A DNA stretch of 36,429 nucleotides from DTFZ01 sp050260375 (GCA_050260375.1 JBLNCA010000041.1:1-36429); one strand, 5' to 3'; positions 1 to 8,666 are shown, counted from the first letter of the stretch. Notes: generated by a model not told the origin, from the letters alone. Numbers and translations are program-made.

Positions 1-20
1 GCGACCTCAATGTGACAATG

Positions 21-121
21 ACATGCGAACTCTTGCCATATCTCAATTATAGCTGGGTTGTGCGTAGATGGAAGATGTTTTCGTTTATTGTGGTGCGGGT
101 AGTGCATGATGATTCAGAGGA
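21..121 (+). repeat. 101-bp inverted repeat, left copy
   Basis: Bases 21-121 match the reverse complement of 36329-36429 without a mismatch. The homology then degrades into related but non-identical sequence ending in the motif GAAGAATCTT. No convincing protein is encoded. The right copy runs off the end of the window, so the true length of the repeat is unknown. It is best read as a member of a dispersed intergenic repeat family. Confidence 0.9.
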
Positions 122-157
122 GCGGTAGCGATGAAGAATCTTAACGGTAGGAAACAT

Positions 158-451
158 ATGTATTACGTTTATATACTGACAAACTGGAATAACAAAGTAT
201 TGTATACCGGTGTTACGAATAATTTGGAACGGCGTGTTTGTGAACACAAGAACAAGGCTGATAGCGGTTTTACGGCAAAATATAATGTGAACAAGCTGGT
301 ATACTTTGATTCCACAAATGATGTTAGGGCTGCCATAGAGAGGGAAAAGCAGATCAAAGGCTGGTCAAGAGAAAAGAAAAACGAATTGGTTGAAAGCATC
401 AATCCGAAGTGGAGAGATTTGTCCGAAGATTGGAATATGAAGCTCCAATAA
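158..451 (+). CDS. GIY-YIG superfamily small nuclease-like protein (UPF0213/YhbQ-like)
   Basis: This 97-residue protein is little more than a single GIY-YIG domain. The 'YYVYIL' strand at the N-terminus and 'LYTGVTNNLERRVCEH' carry the Y..Y and T-G-x-T-x-x-L-x-R-R signature, and Glu at 'IEREKQIKGW' is the expected metal-binding position. Family members of this size are stand-alone predicted endonucleases of unclear role. I chose ATG 158 because the conserved strand begins there. The upstream in-frame ATG at 131 lies inside a dispersed repeat and adds a non-conserved tail. The gene sits alone between repeat copies and has no operon partner. Domain identity is firm; nuclease activity and substrate are not shown. 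Confidence 0.85.
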   Translation: MYYVYILTNWNNKVLYTGVTNNLERRVCEHKNKADSGFTAKYNVNKLVYFDSTNDVRAAIEREKQIKGWSREKKNELVESINPKWRDLSEDWNMKLQ

Positions 452-452
452 T

Positions 453-548
453 AAAGATTCCTCGCCTGCGGGCTCGGAATGACAAATGTATCTATGAGCT
501 AGTAGCAACTTTATGTCATTCAGAGTAGCGATAGCGACGAAGAATCTT
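453..548. repeat. MITE-like palindromic repeat, copy 1
   Basis: The element begins AAAGATTCCTCG and ends CGACGAAGAATCTT, so its ends are inverted repeats of each other. The first 48 bases recur at 580-627 with two differences. Related ends occur at 113-142 and at 36307-36333. It has no coding capacity. The extra CGAAGAATCTT at 551-561 looks like a second partial end. Confidence 0.7.
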
Positions 549-579
549 GACGAAGAATCTTATAGTATCAAATGTAGTT

Positions 580-666
580 AAAGATTCCTCGCCTGCGGGC
601 TCGGAATGACAAATTCATCTATGAGCTGGCAAGCAGCTTATATCATCAGAGGAGCGATAGCAACGA
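580..666. repeat. MITE-like palindromic repeat, copy 2
   Basis: This is a second copy of the 453-548 element, 127 bp downstream in the same orientation. Its left 48 bases are nearly identical to copy 1 and its right part (CAGAGGAGCGATAGC and following) is diverged. The rest of the gap to yqfC, about 667-749, shows nothing recognisable beyond a T-rich stretch at 691-700. Confidence 0.65.
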
Positions 667-749
667 CAAACGGATGGGCGTACTTGCTCTTCTTTTTTTT
701 GCCCGCCAAGCATAATTATATTTATACATAGTTGGCCGGAGTGAAATGT

Positions 750-1031
750 GTGGGCAAGAGAAACGTAAAAAAAGTTATCGTGCAAAAATCTGGGCTCGCT
801 CCCGAGGCCGTAGGCTGCGTGCGCCTTACGATGATAGACAACACCAACCTATATATTGAAAACCATAGCAACATATCGGAATATTCGATGAAGCGGGTGG
901 GGGTATATGCCGGGCCGTTTTATATAACAGTGGAAGGCTCTGAGCTCGAACTCGAGAGCTTCGGGCAGGAGAACGTGGCCATAAAGGGAGAGATAGCTTC
1001 GATAAAATACGAAATTGCACAAAGAGGGTAA
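750..1031 (+). CDS. yqfC: Sporulation protein YqfC
   Basis: The protein belongs to the YqfC family, small proteins found in endospore formers and made during sporulation in Bacillus. The core 'LTMIDNTNLYIENHSNI' and the C-terminal 'IKGEIASIKYE' match the family pattern. From GTG 750 it is 93 residues, the usual length. I chose that GTG because CCGGAG lies 8 bases upstream, while the TTG at 732 has no ribosome site. It is directly followed by yqfD, as in Bacillota generally. The biochemical function of the family is unknown. Confidence 0.85.
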   Translation: MGKRNVKKVIVQKSGLAPEAVGCVRLTMIDNTNLYIENHSNISEYSMKRVGVYAGPFYITVEGSELELESFGQENVAIKGEIASIKYEIAQRG

Positions 1032-1035
1032 CGCC

Positions 1036-2202
1036 GTGAGAATATGGCATTTTATTTACGGATATGTTATGATACGCGTGGAAGGCCTGTCGCTCGAACG
1101 GTTTTTAAATCTCGCTTCGCAGGCGGGAGTAAAGGTGTTCGACGTAAAGCGCGTGTCGTATACCGTGCTGTATGCGGGCTTAAGCGCGCGAGGTTACAGC
1201 AAGCTTATAAAAATCGTTCCGGAACGGTATACTGTAACTGCCGGGAAGCGCAGAGGGCTGCCGTTTGGAGCGATGCGGCTGTTTCGCCGCAAGGCGCTGC
1301 TTGCCGGACTGCTCGTGATTGTTCTCGGCGTTCTTGCTGCGGCGCAGTTCGTGTGGGACGTGCAGGTAAAGGGCGTCGGCGCATACGAAGGCGCTAAGAT
1401 TAGGGCCGAGCTTGCGGAAAAAGGCGTAAAGCCGGGCGTATACAAGGGGAGCCTTGACCTTAAAGCGATAACTACGGATATGTTAATCGCGCACGACGAG
1501 ATAGCGTGGATGAACATAGCCTTTAGGGGCGTTGTCATAGTCGTGAACATATTGCCAGCGGACATGCCTCCCGAGGTATATGACGAGAACAGGCTTTGTG
1601 ATATCATAGCAAAGAAGGACGCGTACATAGAAAGCGTAATACCGCTCGCGGGCAGGGCGGTTGTAAAGCCGGGCGACACCGTGCGCGCGGGCGATAAGCT
1701 GATAGCCGGGCTCGTGTGGGACCCCGGTATGCCGCGCATGATGTTTGCCGCAAAGGGCAAGGTTAAGGGCAGCGTGTGGTACAGGGGAGAGGAGAACGCG
1801 CCCATATACCGCGAGACGAGAGAGAAGACGGGCCGTACGCAGTACGAAAGAGTCGTGTATATGGGGGGCGACAGCGCCTCGATAGACGGGCCGTGCGGGT
1901 TTGCCGAGTTCGATACGGAAGTGATTAACGAGTATTATCTGGGGGACCGGCTGTTTCTGCCCGTAAGAGTTGCGCTTCTGCGGCACAGCGAAGTCAGGCT
2001 TACAAAGACGCCCGCGCCGCTTGACATACTGATGGCATACCTTGAGGAGAGGGCGTACTGGAAAGCGCAAAGCCTTGCGCCCGACGACGCCGAGATAACG
2101 GGGCACAACGCCGTATTCAATGTGAAAGACGACGTTTTAAGCGTGACGGTATATCTGCGCACACAGGAGGACATTGGTAAAGTTGTTTATCTGGAGGAAT
2201 AA
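1036..2202 (+). CDS. yqfD: Sporulation protein YqfD
   Basis: This is a 388-residue YqfD-family sporulation protein. It has a cytoplasmic N-terminal region ('VMIRVEGLSLERFLNLASQ', about residues 8-26), one hydrophobic span near residues 84-106 ('ALLAGLLVIVLGVLAAAQF') and a large part beyond the membrane. The GTG at 1036 lies 4 bases after the yqfC stop and follows AGAGGG; the in-frame TTG at 1015 would overlap yqfC and adds non-conserved residues. Tight coupling to yqfC and phoH indicates one transcript. In Bacillus the family is needed for efficient sporulation; the mechanism is not known to me. Confidence 0.88.
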   Translation: MRIWHFIYGYVMIRVEGLSLERFLNLASQAGVKVFDVKRVSYTVLYAGLSARGYSKLIKIVPERYTVTAGKRRGLPFGAMRLFRRKALLAGLLVIVLGVLAAAQFVWDVQVKGVGAYEGAKIRAELAEKGVKPGVYKGSLDLKAITTDMLIAHDEIAWMNIAFRGVVIVVNILPADMPPEVYDENRLCDIIAKKDAYIESVIPLAGRAVVKPGDTVRAGDKLIAGLVWDPGMPRMMFAAKGKVKGSVWYRGEENAPIYRETREKTGRTQYERVVYMGGDSASIDGPCGFAEFDTEVINEYYLGDRLFLPVRVALLRHSEVRLTKTPAPLDILMAYLEERAYWKAQSLAPDDAEITGHNAVFNVKDDVLSVTVYLRTQEDIGKVVYLEE

Positions 2203-2204
2203 TT

Positions 2205-3173
2205 TTGGATACGCCCGTTGAGTATACGATAGAAGTTGACAGCTTGGAGCAGCTGATGGAGCTTTTCGGGGCTTTTGACGAAAACGCAAAAGCGATAGAG
2301 AAGGAAACGGGAGCGAGCATAATCTCCCGGAACACGCACATAGCGATAACGGGCAAGGAAGAGGAGGCAACCCTCGCCAAGGTGGTGGTGGACAAGCTCC
2401 TTGGCATGCTGCGAAAGCACGAGAAGCTCGATATATCGAAGATACGCTATGCCGTCGAGCTCGCGCGCGAAGGCAACGCCGACGCGATAGAAGAGATAAT
2501 GGCCGACGTAATAGCGATAACGAACAGGGGCCGGCAGGTAAAGAGCCGCACGATAGGCCAGAAGCGCTATGTGCGCGCCATAAAGGAAAACACGCTTGTG
2601 TTTGCTATTGGCCCGGCGGGCACGGGCAAGACGTATCTAGCGATGGCTATGGCCGTCGTGGCTTTAAAGAACAAGGAAGTTGAGCGCATAATACTCACGC
2701 GCCCGGCCGTGGAGGCGGGCGAGAACTTGGGGTTTTTGCCGGGCGACCTGCAGAACAAGGTTGACCCTTACCTTAGGCCGCTGTATGACGCGCTTTATGA
2801 GTTCCTCGGCGGGGAGGGCTTTGCGCGCCTCTCCGAGCGCGGGGTTATCGAAGTTGCGCCTCTTGCGTATATGCGCGGCAGGACGCTTTCCGACGCGTTT
2901 ATAGTGCTCGACGAGGCGCAGAACTGCACGGAAGAGCAGATGAAGATGTTCTTAACAAGGTTCGGCGAGAATTCCAAGATAGTCGTCACGGGCGACATAA
3001 CACAGATTGACCTGCCCAAGGAGAAGAAAAGCGGCTTAAAGCAGTGCATAGCCGTGCTGGAAGGCGTGGAGGGAATAAGCATACAGTACCTTACGCATAG
3101 AGACGTAGTGCGCCACCCGCTTGTGCAGAACATTGTAAGGGCGTATGAGAAGTATGAGAAGACAAGGAGATAA
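2205..3173 (+). CDS. phoH: PhoH family ATPase/RNA-associated protein (PhoL type)
   Basis: This 322-residue PhoH-like P-loop protein carries Walker A GPAGTGKT near residues 136-143 and Walker B 'IVLDEAQN' near 232-239. The 'ILTRPAVEAGENLGFLPGDL' stretch is diagnostic of the family. About 100 N-terminal residues form the KH-like region typical of the PhoL subgroup. The TTG start at 2205 follows GGAGG by 9 bases and lies 2 bases after yqfD. PhoH proteins next to ybeY are commonly linked to RNA metabolism, but the cellular role is unresolved. Position between yqfD and pgpH is the standard Bacillota arrangement. Confidence 0.92.
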   Translation: MDTPVEYTIEVDSLEQLMELFGAFDENAKAIEKETGASIISRNTHIAITGKEEEATLAKVVVDKLLGMLRKHEKLDISKIRYAVELAREGNADAIEEIMADVIAITNRGRQVKSRTIGQKRYVRAIKENTLVFAIGPAGTGKTYLAMAMAVVALKNKEVERIILTRPAVEAGENLGFLPGDLQNKVDPYLRPLYDALYEFLGGEGFARLSERGVIEVAPLAYMRGRTLSDAFIVLDEAQNCTEEQMKMFLTRFGENSKIVVTGDITQIDLPKEKKSGLKQCIAVLEGVEGISIQYLTHRDVVRHPLVQNIVRAYEKYEKTRR

Positions 3174-3177
3174 AAGA

Positions 3178-5334
3178 GTGGGGAACACGCCAAAAAGCGC
3201 GATTTCAAAACAACAGCGCGTCGCGGCCATAATAATAATCGCAGTAACGGCACTGATTGTTTACGCGTTTGTCGCAATATCGGTGATGCCTTTAAGGTAT
3301 GATATAAAGGTAGGCAAGGTGGCTCCCGCGACGATAACCGCGAGCCGCGATATAGTGGACAAGGTGTCGACAAACGCCGCGATGGAGCAGGCTCGCCTGT
3401 CTGTCGCTCCGATATATACAATTGACTCCGGTATCACAGAGCGTACGGAGCAGAGCGTCGCAGGGTACTTTGACAGCTTGAGGCAGGCCGCGGAATATAT
3501 GAAGAACGCTTATCTGGACGATAAGGCTATTGCCACGGGAATATCAAAGGACAGGCTGTTGGAAGATTATGACCCGGCGGCCGTGGACTGGAAATCTTTC
3601 TTGACGCCCGGCATAATATCGCATGTTAAAACGCTGGTGGGCGACGACGAAATGCCCGACGAGGCAATAATAGCTCTAGCGTCCATGAACGAGCAGGAGC
3701 TTGATAACGTAAAGGCAAGGATAATTGAGAAGGTCTCCACTTCGCTCGACGGCGGCATACTCAAAGACAGGCTGTCCGCGGTAAAAGAAGGCATAGCAAG
3801 CGACATGACGAACCTGTTTGAGGATACGGGAGCTAGGTATCTTGCCTATACGCCGGTAGAGAAGTACCTGGAGGCGAACCTGCTATATGATTCTGCCGCA
3901 ACGGACGCGGCAATAAGCGCAGCAGAGGCGGCGGTGACCCCGGTCACGTACCAGAAGAACCAGAAGATAGTTACGCAGGGCGAAGTCGTCACCGAAGCGC
4001 AGTACGCCGTGCTGCAGGAATTGGGATACGCGGGCGGCGGGCAGACGCAGGATTACACATTGTATATCGGCATGCTGCTTTTCGTGGCGCTGCTGTTTGC
4101 GATATACGCCGTATACATGTTCCAGTTCGAGAGCGATATCATATCGGAGACGAGAAAGCTCGTGATGCTGATGGCGCTCACAGTGCTGTCGGTAGCGCTC
4201 GCGGTGCCGCTCTCAAGGCTCGATACGCGCATAATAACCGCTTTTTTGGGCACAATGCTCGCAAGCGTGCTGGTATCGCAGAGGAGCGCGTTTACGCTGA
4301 ACCTGCTGCTTGCGTTCCTCATAGGCGCGGTCTGCTCGTGGCAGACGGGGATACTGAGCATAACGATGCTGCGCACGCTGATGATAATAATAATAGGCGG
4401 CTCGGCGGCGGTATTTGCATTGTATAAACCGGGCTACAGGGCGTCGCTGATATACGCGGGGCTTATTGCCGGCGGACTCGGCGCGGGCATAACCGCTATT
4501 AACGACACGATAGGCGCGGCAGGCGCGGTTTCGGGCGACATAATAGTGGACAGCGCTTTTGCGGTGGGAAGCGGAATGTTCGGCGGGGTGCTGGCCATTG
4601 GCACATTGCCGATATGGGAGGCCATGTTCCGCGTATCCACGCCGGCAAAGCTTATAGAGCTTTCCGACCCCAATCATCCGCTGCTTAAACGCTTAACGAT
4701 AGAGGCTCCGGGCACGTACCATCACAGCATACTCACGGCGAACCTCGCGGAAGCGGGCGCGGACGCCGTAGGCGCGAATTCGTTGCTGTGCCGCGTAGGC
4801 GCGTATTACCACGACGTGGGCAAGCTTAAAAACCCGGAGTACTTCAAGGAGAACCAGAAGAGCGAGAACCCGCATGATATGCTCGACCCGCGGGAAAGCG
4901 CAAGGATAATAACCGAGCATTTAAGCTACGGCATGGAGCTTGCAAGAAAATTCAAGCTGCCTCGCGACGTGCAGAAGATAATGGCGCAGCACCACGGCGA
5001 CGCGGTAGTGCCGTATTTCGTGCACAAGGCGCAGGAGGCGGGGATCAATACTAATGATCCCGTGTTCAAATACAAAGGCAGCAAGCCTACGTCTAAGGAG
5101 TCGGCCGTGGTCATGCTCGCGGACAGCGTGGAAGCGGCAATAAGAAGCCTTGACAATCCCGACAGAGAGCAGGTCAAGGAAATGGTAAATAAGATAATAC
5201 GCACAAAATACAATGAAGGGCAGTTTGACGAGAGCTCGCTGGGCCGCAAGGATTTAAACTCGCTTGCGAAGGCCTTCACAAGCGTTTACGAAGGCGCGTT
5301 CCACGAGCGCGTAAAATACCCGGGGCAGGAATAG
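3178..5334 (+). CDS. pgpH: 7TM-HD cyclic-di-AMP phosphodiesterase, PgpH/YqfF family
   Basis: This membrane phosphodiesterase probably hydrolyses cyclic di-AMP, as shown for PgpH of Listeria. From GTG 3178 it has 718 residues. It begins with one helix (about 16-36), followed by a large extracytoplasmic 7TMR-HDED region. A multi-helix membrane domain covers roughly residues 290-470. The C-terminal HD domain carries 'RVGAYYHDVGKLKNPEYF' and 'AQHHGDAVVPYF', giving the His and Asp metal ligands. The GTG has AAGGAG 8 bases upstream and avoids overlap with phoH; an in-frame ATG at 3145 would overlap it by 29 bases. Confidence 0.92.
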   Translation: MGNTPKSAISKQQRVAAIIIIAVTALIVYAFVAISVMPLRYDIKVGKVAPATITASRDIVDKVSTNAAMEQARLSVAPIYTIDSGITERTEQSVAGYFDSLRQAAEYMKNAYLDDKAIATGISKDRLLEDYDPAAVDWKSFLTPGIISHVKTLVGDDEMPDEAIIALASMNEQELDNVKARIIEKVSTSLDGGILKDRLSAVKEGIASDMTNLFEDTGARYLAYTPVEKYLEANLLYDSAATDAAISAAEAAVTPVTYQKNQKIVTQGEVVTEAQYAVLQELGYAGGGQTQDYTLYIGMLLFVALLFAIYAVYMFQFESDIISETRKLVMLMALTVLSVALAVPLSRLDTRIITAFLGTMLASVLVSQRSAFTLNLLLAFLIGAVCSWQTGILSITMLRTLMIIIIGGSAAVFALYKPGYRASLIYAGLIAGGLGAGITAINDTIGAAGAVSGDIIVDSAFAVGSGMFGGVLAIGTLPIWEAMFRVSTPAKLIELSDPNHPLLKRLTIEAPGTYHHSILTANLAEAGADAVGANSLLCRVGAYYHDVGKLKNPEYFKENQKSENPHDMLDPRESARIITEHLSYGMELARKFKLPRDVQKIMAQHHGDAVVPYFVHKAQEAGINTNDPVFKYKGSKPTSKESAVVMLADSVEAAIRSLDNPDREQVKEMVNKIIRTKYNEGQFDESSLGRKDLNSLAKAFTSVYEGAFHERVKYPGQE

Positions 5335-5342
5335 GATAAAAT

Positions 5343-5765
5343 ATGCTTAGTGTCGATATAACGGAGCAGGGCGTAAAGGCAGGCGGCGAAATAAGAAAAG
5401 CCGCCGTTAAAGCGGCAAAGGCCGCGGCTAGGCTGGAAGGTAAAAGCGGCGACGTAAGCCTTCTTTTTACCGACGACGATAATATACGCAGGCTTAACAA
5501 ACAATATAGGGATAAGGACGCGGTGACCGACGTGCTTTCGTTTCCGTCGGAGGAGGAAGGCTTTTTTGGCGACATAGCGCTGTCGCTGCCACGAGCCGCC
5601 GAGCAGGCAAAAGAGTTCGGGCACTCGGAGGAGCGCGAAGCCGCGTTTTTAGTCGCGCACTCCATGCTGCATCTTTTCGGGTACGACCACGAGACGGAAG
5701 AGCAGGAAAAAGAAATGCGCGAAAAACAGCGGGAGATAATGAAAAAGGCAGGATATGAAGTATGA
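5343..5765 (+). CDS. ybeY: Endoribonuclease YbeY (rRNA maturation factor)
   Basis: This 140-residue YbeY-family single-strand endoribonuclease acts in 16S rRNA maturation and ribosome quality control. The zinc motif HSMLHLFGYDH gives His106, His110 and His116. 'DAVTDVLSFP' upstream is the other conserved block. Length is normal. The stop overlaps the cdd start, so the two genes are translationally coupled. Confidence 0.95.
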   Translation: MLSVDITEQGVKAGGEIRKAAVKAAKAAARLEGKSGDVSLLFTDDDNIRRLNKQYRDKDAVTDVLSFPSEEEGFFGDIALSLPRAAEQAKEFGHSEEREAAFLVAHSMLHLFGYDHETEEQEKEMREKQREIMKKAGYEV

Positions 5766-6160
5766 ACGTAAAAGAACTGCTTAAAAAAGCCGACGAGGTG
5801 AAAAAACAGGCGTACGTGCCGTATTCAAATTTTCGCGTAGGCGCCGCGCTGCTAGCGAAGAGCGGCAAGGTATATGTGGGAGCCAACATTGAGAACGCTT
5901 CATACAGCGTAACGTGCTGCGCCGAAAGGGTGGCGCTTTTCAGTGCGGTATTAAGCGGCGAGCGGGAGTTCGAAGCTATTGCGGTAACGTCGGATTCGGA
6001 CATGATTACTACGCCGTGCGGCGTGTGCCGCCAGGCGCTTTTCGAGTTTTCGCCTAAGATGGACGTGATATCTTCGAACAACAAGCTTGAATACGAGGTA
6101 ATGAAGCTTAACGCAATGCTGGCGGGAGGCTTTTCCGGAAAAGAGATGGGCGCAAAATAG
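5762..6160 (+). CDS. cdd: Cytidine deaminase
   Basis: This homotetrameric-type cytidine deaminase has 132 residues and converts cytidine or deoxycytidine to the uridine form in pyrimidine salvage. The zinc site is complete: Cys53 with catalytic Glu55 in 'TCCAERVALF', and Cys86 and Cys89 in 'PCGVCRQ'. The ATG overlaps the ybeY stop by four bases. The diacylglycerol/undecaprenol kinase gene that often separates ybeY and cdd in Bacillota is absent here. Confidence 0.95.
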   Translation: MNVKELLKKADEVKKQAYVPYSNFRVGAALLAKSGKVYVGANIENASYSVTCCAERVALFSAVLSGEREFEAIAVTSDSDMITTPCGVCRQALFEFSPKMDVISSNNKLEYEVMKLNAMLAGGFSGKEMGAK

Positions 6161-6161
6161 A

Positions 6162-7046
6162 TTGGATACGAAATCGGCGTTTATAGCGATAGTCGGCAGC
6201 CCCAATGTGGGCAAGTCGACGCTGGTCAACAGAATAGTGGGCGAGAAAGTCGCGATTGTCTCAAAGAAGCCCCAGACGACGAGGAACAGGATAACAGGCG
6301 TGCTCACCGAAGGGGAAACGCAGCTCGTGTTCCTGGACACGCCCGGCATACATACCCCCAAGGACAAGCTAGGCGAGTACATGGTGAAGACGGCGTATGA
6401 CACGCTGCGCGACGTGGACGCGGTGCTGTTTGTGTGCGACGCGGAACACGGCCTCGGCGAGCGGGATACGGGAGTATTGCAGCAGCTTAAAAACTGCGGT
6501 GCGCCCGTGGTGGCCGCAGTAAACAAGATTGACGCTGCGGGCAGGGAAAAGAGCAAAGGCGTTGCGCAAAGCATAAAGCAGGCGGGCTTTGACAGCGTGC
6601 ATCTGATATCCGCAAAGACGGGCGAAGGCGTGGAGGAGATAGTTAAAGCGCTTAAAACGTACCTTGTGCCGGGGCCAAAGTATTACTCAGACGACGCTTA
6701 CACCGACCAGCCCGAGCGGCTGATAGCGGCCGAGATAATACGGGAGAAGGCGCTTAACATACTGCGCGAGGAAGTGCCGCACGGCATAGGCGTCAGCGTA
6801 GAGCGCGTGTCTCAGCGAAAGGACAAGGAAATAACGGACGTTTCGGCCGTCATCATATGCGACAGGCCGGGGCACAAGGCGATAATAATAGGCAAGGGCG
6901 GAAGCATGCTAAAGCGCATAGGCATCGAAGCGCGGCGCGACCTTGAGATGCTTTTCGGCATGAAGGTATATTTGGAGTTGTTCGTGCGCGTCGAGCCGGG
7001 CTGGCGGGACAGCAGGAGGATAATGCACGAGCTCGGGTATGAATAA
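6162..7046 (+). CDS. era: GTPase Era
   Basis: Era is a ribosome-assembly GTPase that binds 16S rRNA. All marks are present in the 294 residues: G1 GSPNVGKST (12-20), the switch region 'KPQTTRNRITG', G3 DTPG (59-62), G4 NKID (121-124), 'SAKTGEG' as G5, and a C-terminal KH domain with 'IIIGKGGSMLKRIG'. The start is TTG 6162, one base after the cdd stop, with only a weak ribosome site (GGGCGC), consistent with coupling to cdd. Confidence 0.96.
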   Translation: MDTKSAFIAIVGSPNVGKSTLVNRIVGEKVAIVSKKPQTTRNRITGVLTEGETQLVFLDTPGIHTPKDKLGEYMVKTAYDTLRDVDAVLFVCDAEHGLGERDTGVLQQLKNCGAPVVAAVNKIDAAGREKSKGVAQSIKQAGFDSVHLISAKTGEGVEEIVKALKTYLVPGPKYYSDDAYTDQPERLIAAEIIREKALNILREEVPHGIGVSVERVSQRKDKEITDVSAVIICDRPGHKAIIIGKGGSMLKRIGIEARRDLEMLFGMKVYLELFVRVEPGWRDSRRIMHELGYE

Positions 7047-7073
7047 CCTTGACGATACATTTTGGGTGAGGCG

Positions 7074-7796
7074 ATGATACGTACAAGCGCAATCGTAATA
7101 AGGACGGCGGATTTTAAGGACGCAGACAGGGTGCTTACGCTGCTTACTAAGGATTACGGCCTGATGTCCGCTAAGGTGAAGGCCGCGAAGAAGCAGACGT
7201 CGAAGCTGTTCAGCGCTTCGGGCCTTTTTTGCTGCGGCGAGTACGAGTTTTACGAGAAGGGCGGACATTACGGCGTAAGGGGCTGCAGCATAAGGCACTC
7301 GTTCCAGAAGCTTTCGGAGGACTACGACGCGTATTCGGCAGCGTGCTTTATAGCGGACGCGGCGGGCAAGGTGGCCCAGGAGGATTACCCGGCGCCCAAG
7401 CTGTTCGCGCTGGTCGTAAACGCGCTGTTCGCTCTGGAAACGAAAGCGGCGGACCCGGACACCGTCGTCTGTTACTTCATACAGCGCCTGCTTTATATTG
7501 AAGGCGTATACCCCGGAGTCGGCGCGTGCGTGCTGTGCGGGCGGGAGGACGTAACCCACTTTTCGGCGGAGCACGGCGGAGCGCTGTGCGCCGGGTGCGC
7601 GAAGACGCACGGCGGAGAGAGGGCAGGCGGCGAGGTGCTGGCGGCGCTTGGAGAGATGGCGGACGTGATGCCCAAAGACATAGGCAAGCTGCGCTTAAGC
7701 GGTGAGACGGCAAGCAGGCTAAAAGCATTGCTTATAGCGTACCTCGAGAACGCGTTGCAGCAGCCGCTTAAGACAGCGAAATTTGTGAAGAGTTAG
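7074..7796 (+). CDS. recO: DNA repair protein RecO
   Basis: RecO loads RecA with RecR (RecFOR pathway). This 240-residue protein has the N-terminal OB fold ('RTSAIVIRTADFKDADRVLT') and a zinc-finger segment 'CVLCGRE ... CAGCAK' in the C-terminal helical part. ATG 7074 is preferred over the in-frame TTG 7062 because family members start at this point. It ends the conserved block that began with yqfC. Confidence 0.93.
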   Translation: MIRTSAIVIRTADFKDADRVLTLLTKDYGLMSAKVKAAKKQTSKLFSASGLFCCGEYEFYEKGGHYGVRGCSIRHSFQKLSEDYDAYSAACFIADAAGKVAQEDYPAPKLFALVVNALFALETKAADPDTVVCYFIQRLLYIEGVYPGVGACVLCGREDVTHFSAEHGGALCAGCAKTHGGERAGGEVLAALGEMADVMPKDIGKLRLSGETASRLKALLIAYLENALQQPLKTAKFVKS

Positions 7797-7821
7797 TTTG
7801 TTTACAATATAAGGACGCGTT

Positions 7822-8592
7822 ATGTTAAGCGTAAGAAAAACTCCATCAAAGCTAAATGAGCTTATTGGAACGTCCGTCAAGGCGGCGCTGCTTGTTGCTG
7901 CTTTGGCTGCTTTGATGCTGCCGGCAGCGTGCACTTCCGAGACGTACACAGCGGCATTGCCGACGATGTCGCAGCAGCAGATAGAGCGGAAGCTGAGCGC
8001 GATGAAGTATTACTATGATACTTACGGCGACATATACGCGGCTGCCTCGCTGCGGGATATGTTTGAAGCGGGGCTGATATCCAGTAAGGATTATTCGGGC
8101 GTTTACGCGCAGGCAGGGGACGCATTGAGCCGAGCGGAAATAAAAGAGCTTCATAAGCTTAAAGGCGCGCTTAACTGCCAGCTTACAAGGCTTTCGGCAA
8201 AAGATATGCTCAAGTGCCGCCTGATACTCAGCGAGGCTGTAAAAATGAGCCCCGTACTGATAAGCATGTTCGACGCTCAGCAGCAAAGAGACGAGCTGGA
8301 GGACGCGTTAAAAGTAATAGATAAATGGGCGCTTTCGCCTGACGAGCAGAATACAAAAGTTATGGAAACAAAGCTCGAAAGCGAGGCGCTTTCCTGCGGC
8401 GCGAAGGTATACCTTTATTACTACACAGCTGCTGCGAGCGAAGGCATTGATCCGGTAAGCGCTGACGGCGAGACATACGACCCAAAGTATTACATCGAAG
8501 CTAAGCTCGGCGGATATCTTAAAGACGCGCTATATGAAGTTTTTGTTGAAAACAACGACAAAAAAGTACCCGCGCAAACCAACGAATATTAG
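7822..8592 (+). CDS. Putative lipoprotein of unknown function
   Basis: I do not recognise this 256-residue protein. It has a hydrophobic N-terminal helix ending in 'LMLPAAC', a plausible lipobox that would place it on the outer face of the membrane, although the n-region before the helix is longer than usual (about 20 residues). The rest is soluble and largely helical, with a Tyr-rich stretch ('KYYYDTYGDIY') and Lys/Glu/Asp-rich helices; no catalytic motif stands out. It starts 25 bases after recO with AAGGA upstream, and is followed by the tRNA promoter. Confidence 0.7.
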   Translation: MLSVRKTPSKLNELIGTSVKAALLVAALAALMLPAACTSETYTAALPTMSQQQIERKLSAMKYYYDTYGDIYAAASLRDMFEAGLISSKDYSGVYAQAGDALSRAEIKELHKLKGALNCQLTRLSAKDMLKCRLILSEAVKMSPVLISMFDAQQQRDELEDALKVIDKWALSPDEQNTKVMETKLESEALSCGAKVYLYYYTAAASEGIDPVSADGETYDPKYYIEAKLGGYLKDALYEVFVENNDKKVPAQTNEY

Positions 8593-8637
8593 AAGTTTTT
8601 TCTGAGCATAAATACTGCCGAAAGTACCGTGCGGTTA

Positions 8638-8666
8638 TTGACATCAAAATATTATTGTGATAAAAT
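8638..8666 (+). promoter_or_regulatory. Sigma-A-type promoter of the tRNA cluster
   Basis: TTGACA (8638-8643) is followed after exactly 17 bases by TAAAAT (8661-8666), about 45 bases before the first tRNA. It is the strongest housekeeping-type promoter seen in the window. Confidence 0.85.

Noticed and set aside
453..666. CRISPR-like direct repeats
   Set aside because: Only two full copies, 127 bp apart, with homologous rather than unique sequence between the conserved parts, inverted ends and no cas genes. It fits a dispersed palindromic repeat.
1044..2174. Long minus-strand and alternative-frame open frames inside yqfD (for example 1194-1805 and 1483-2106)
   Set aside because: They are composition-driven shadows of yqfD; no ribosome sites or family matches.
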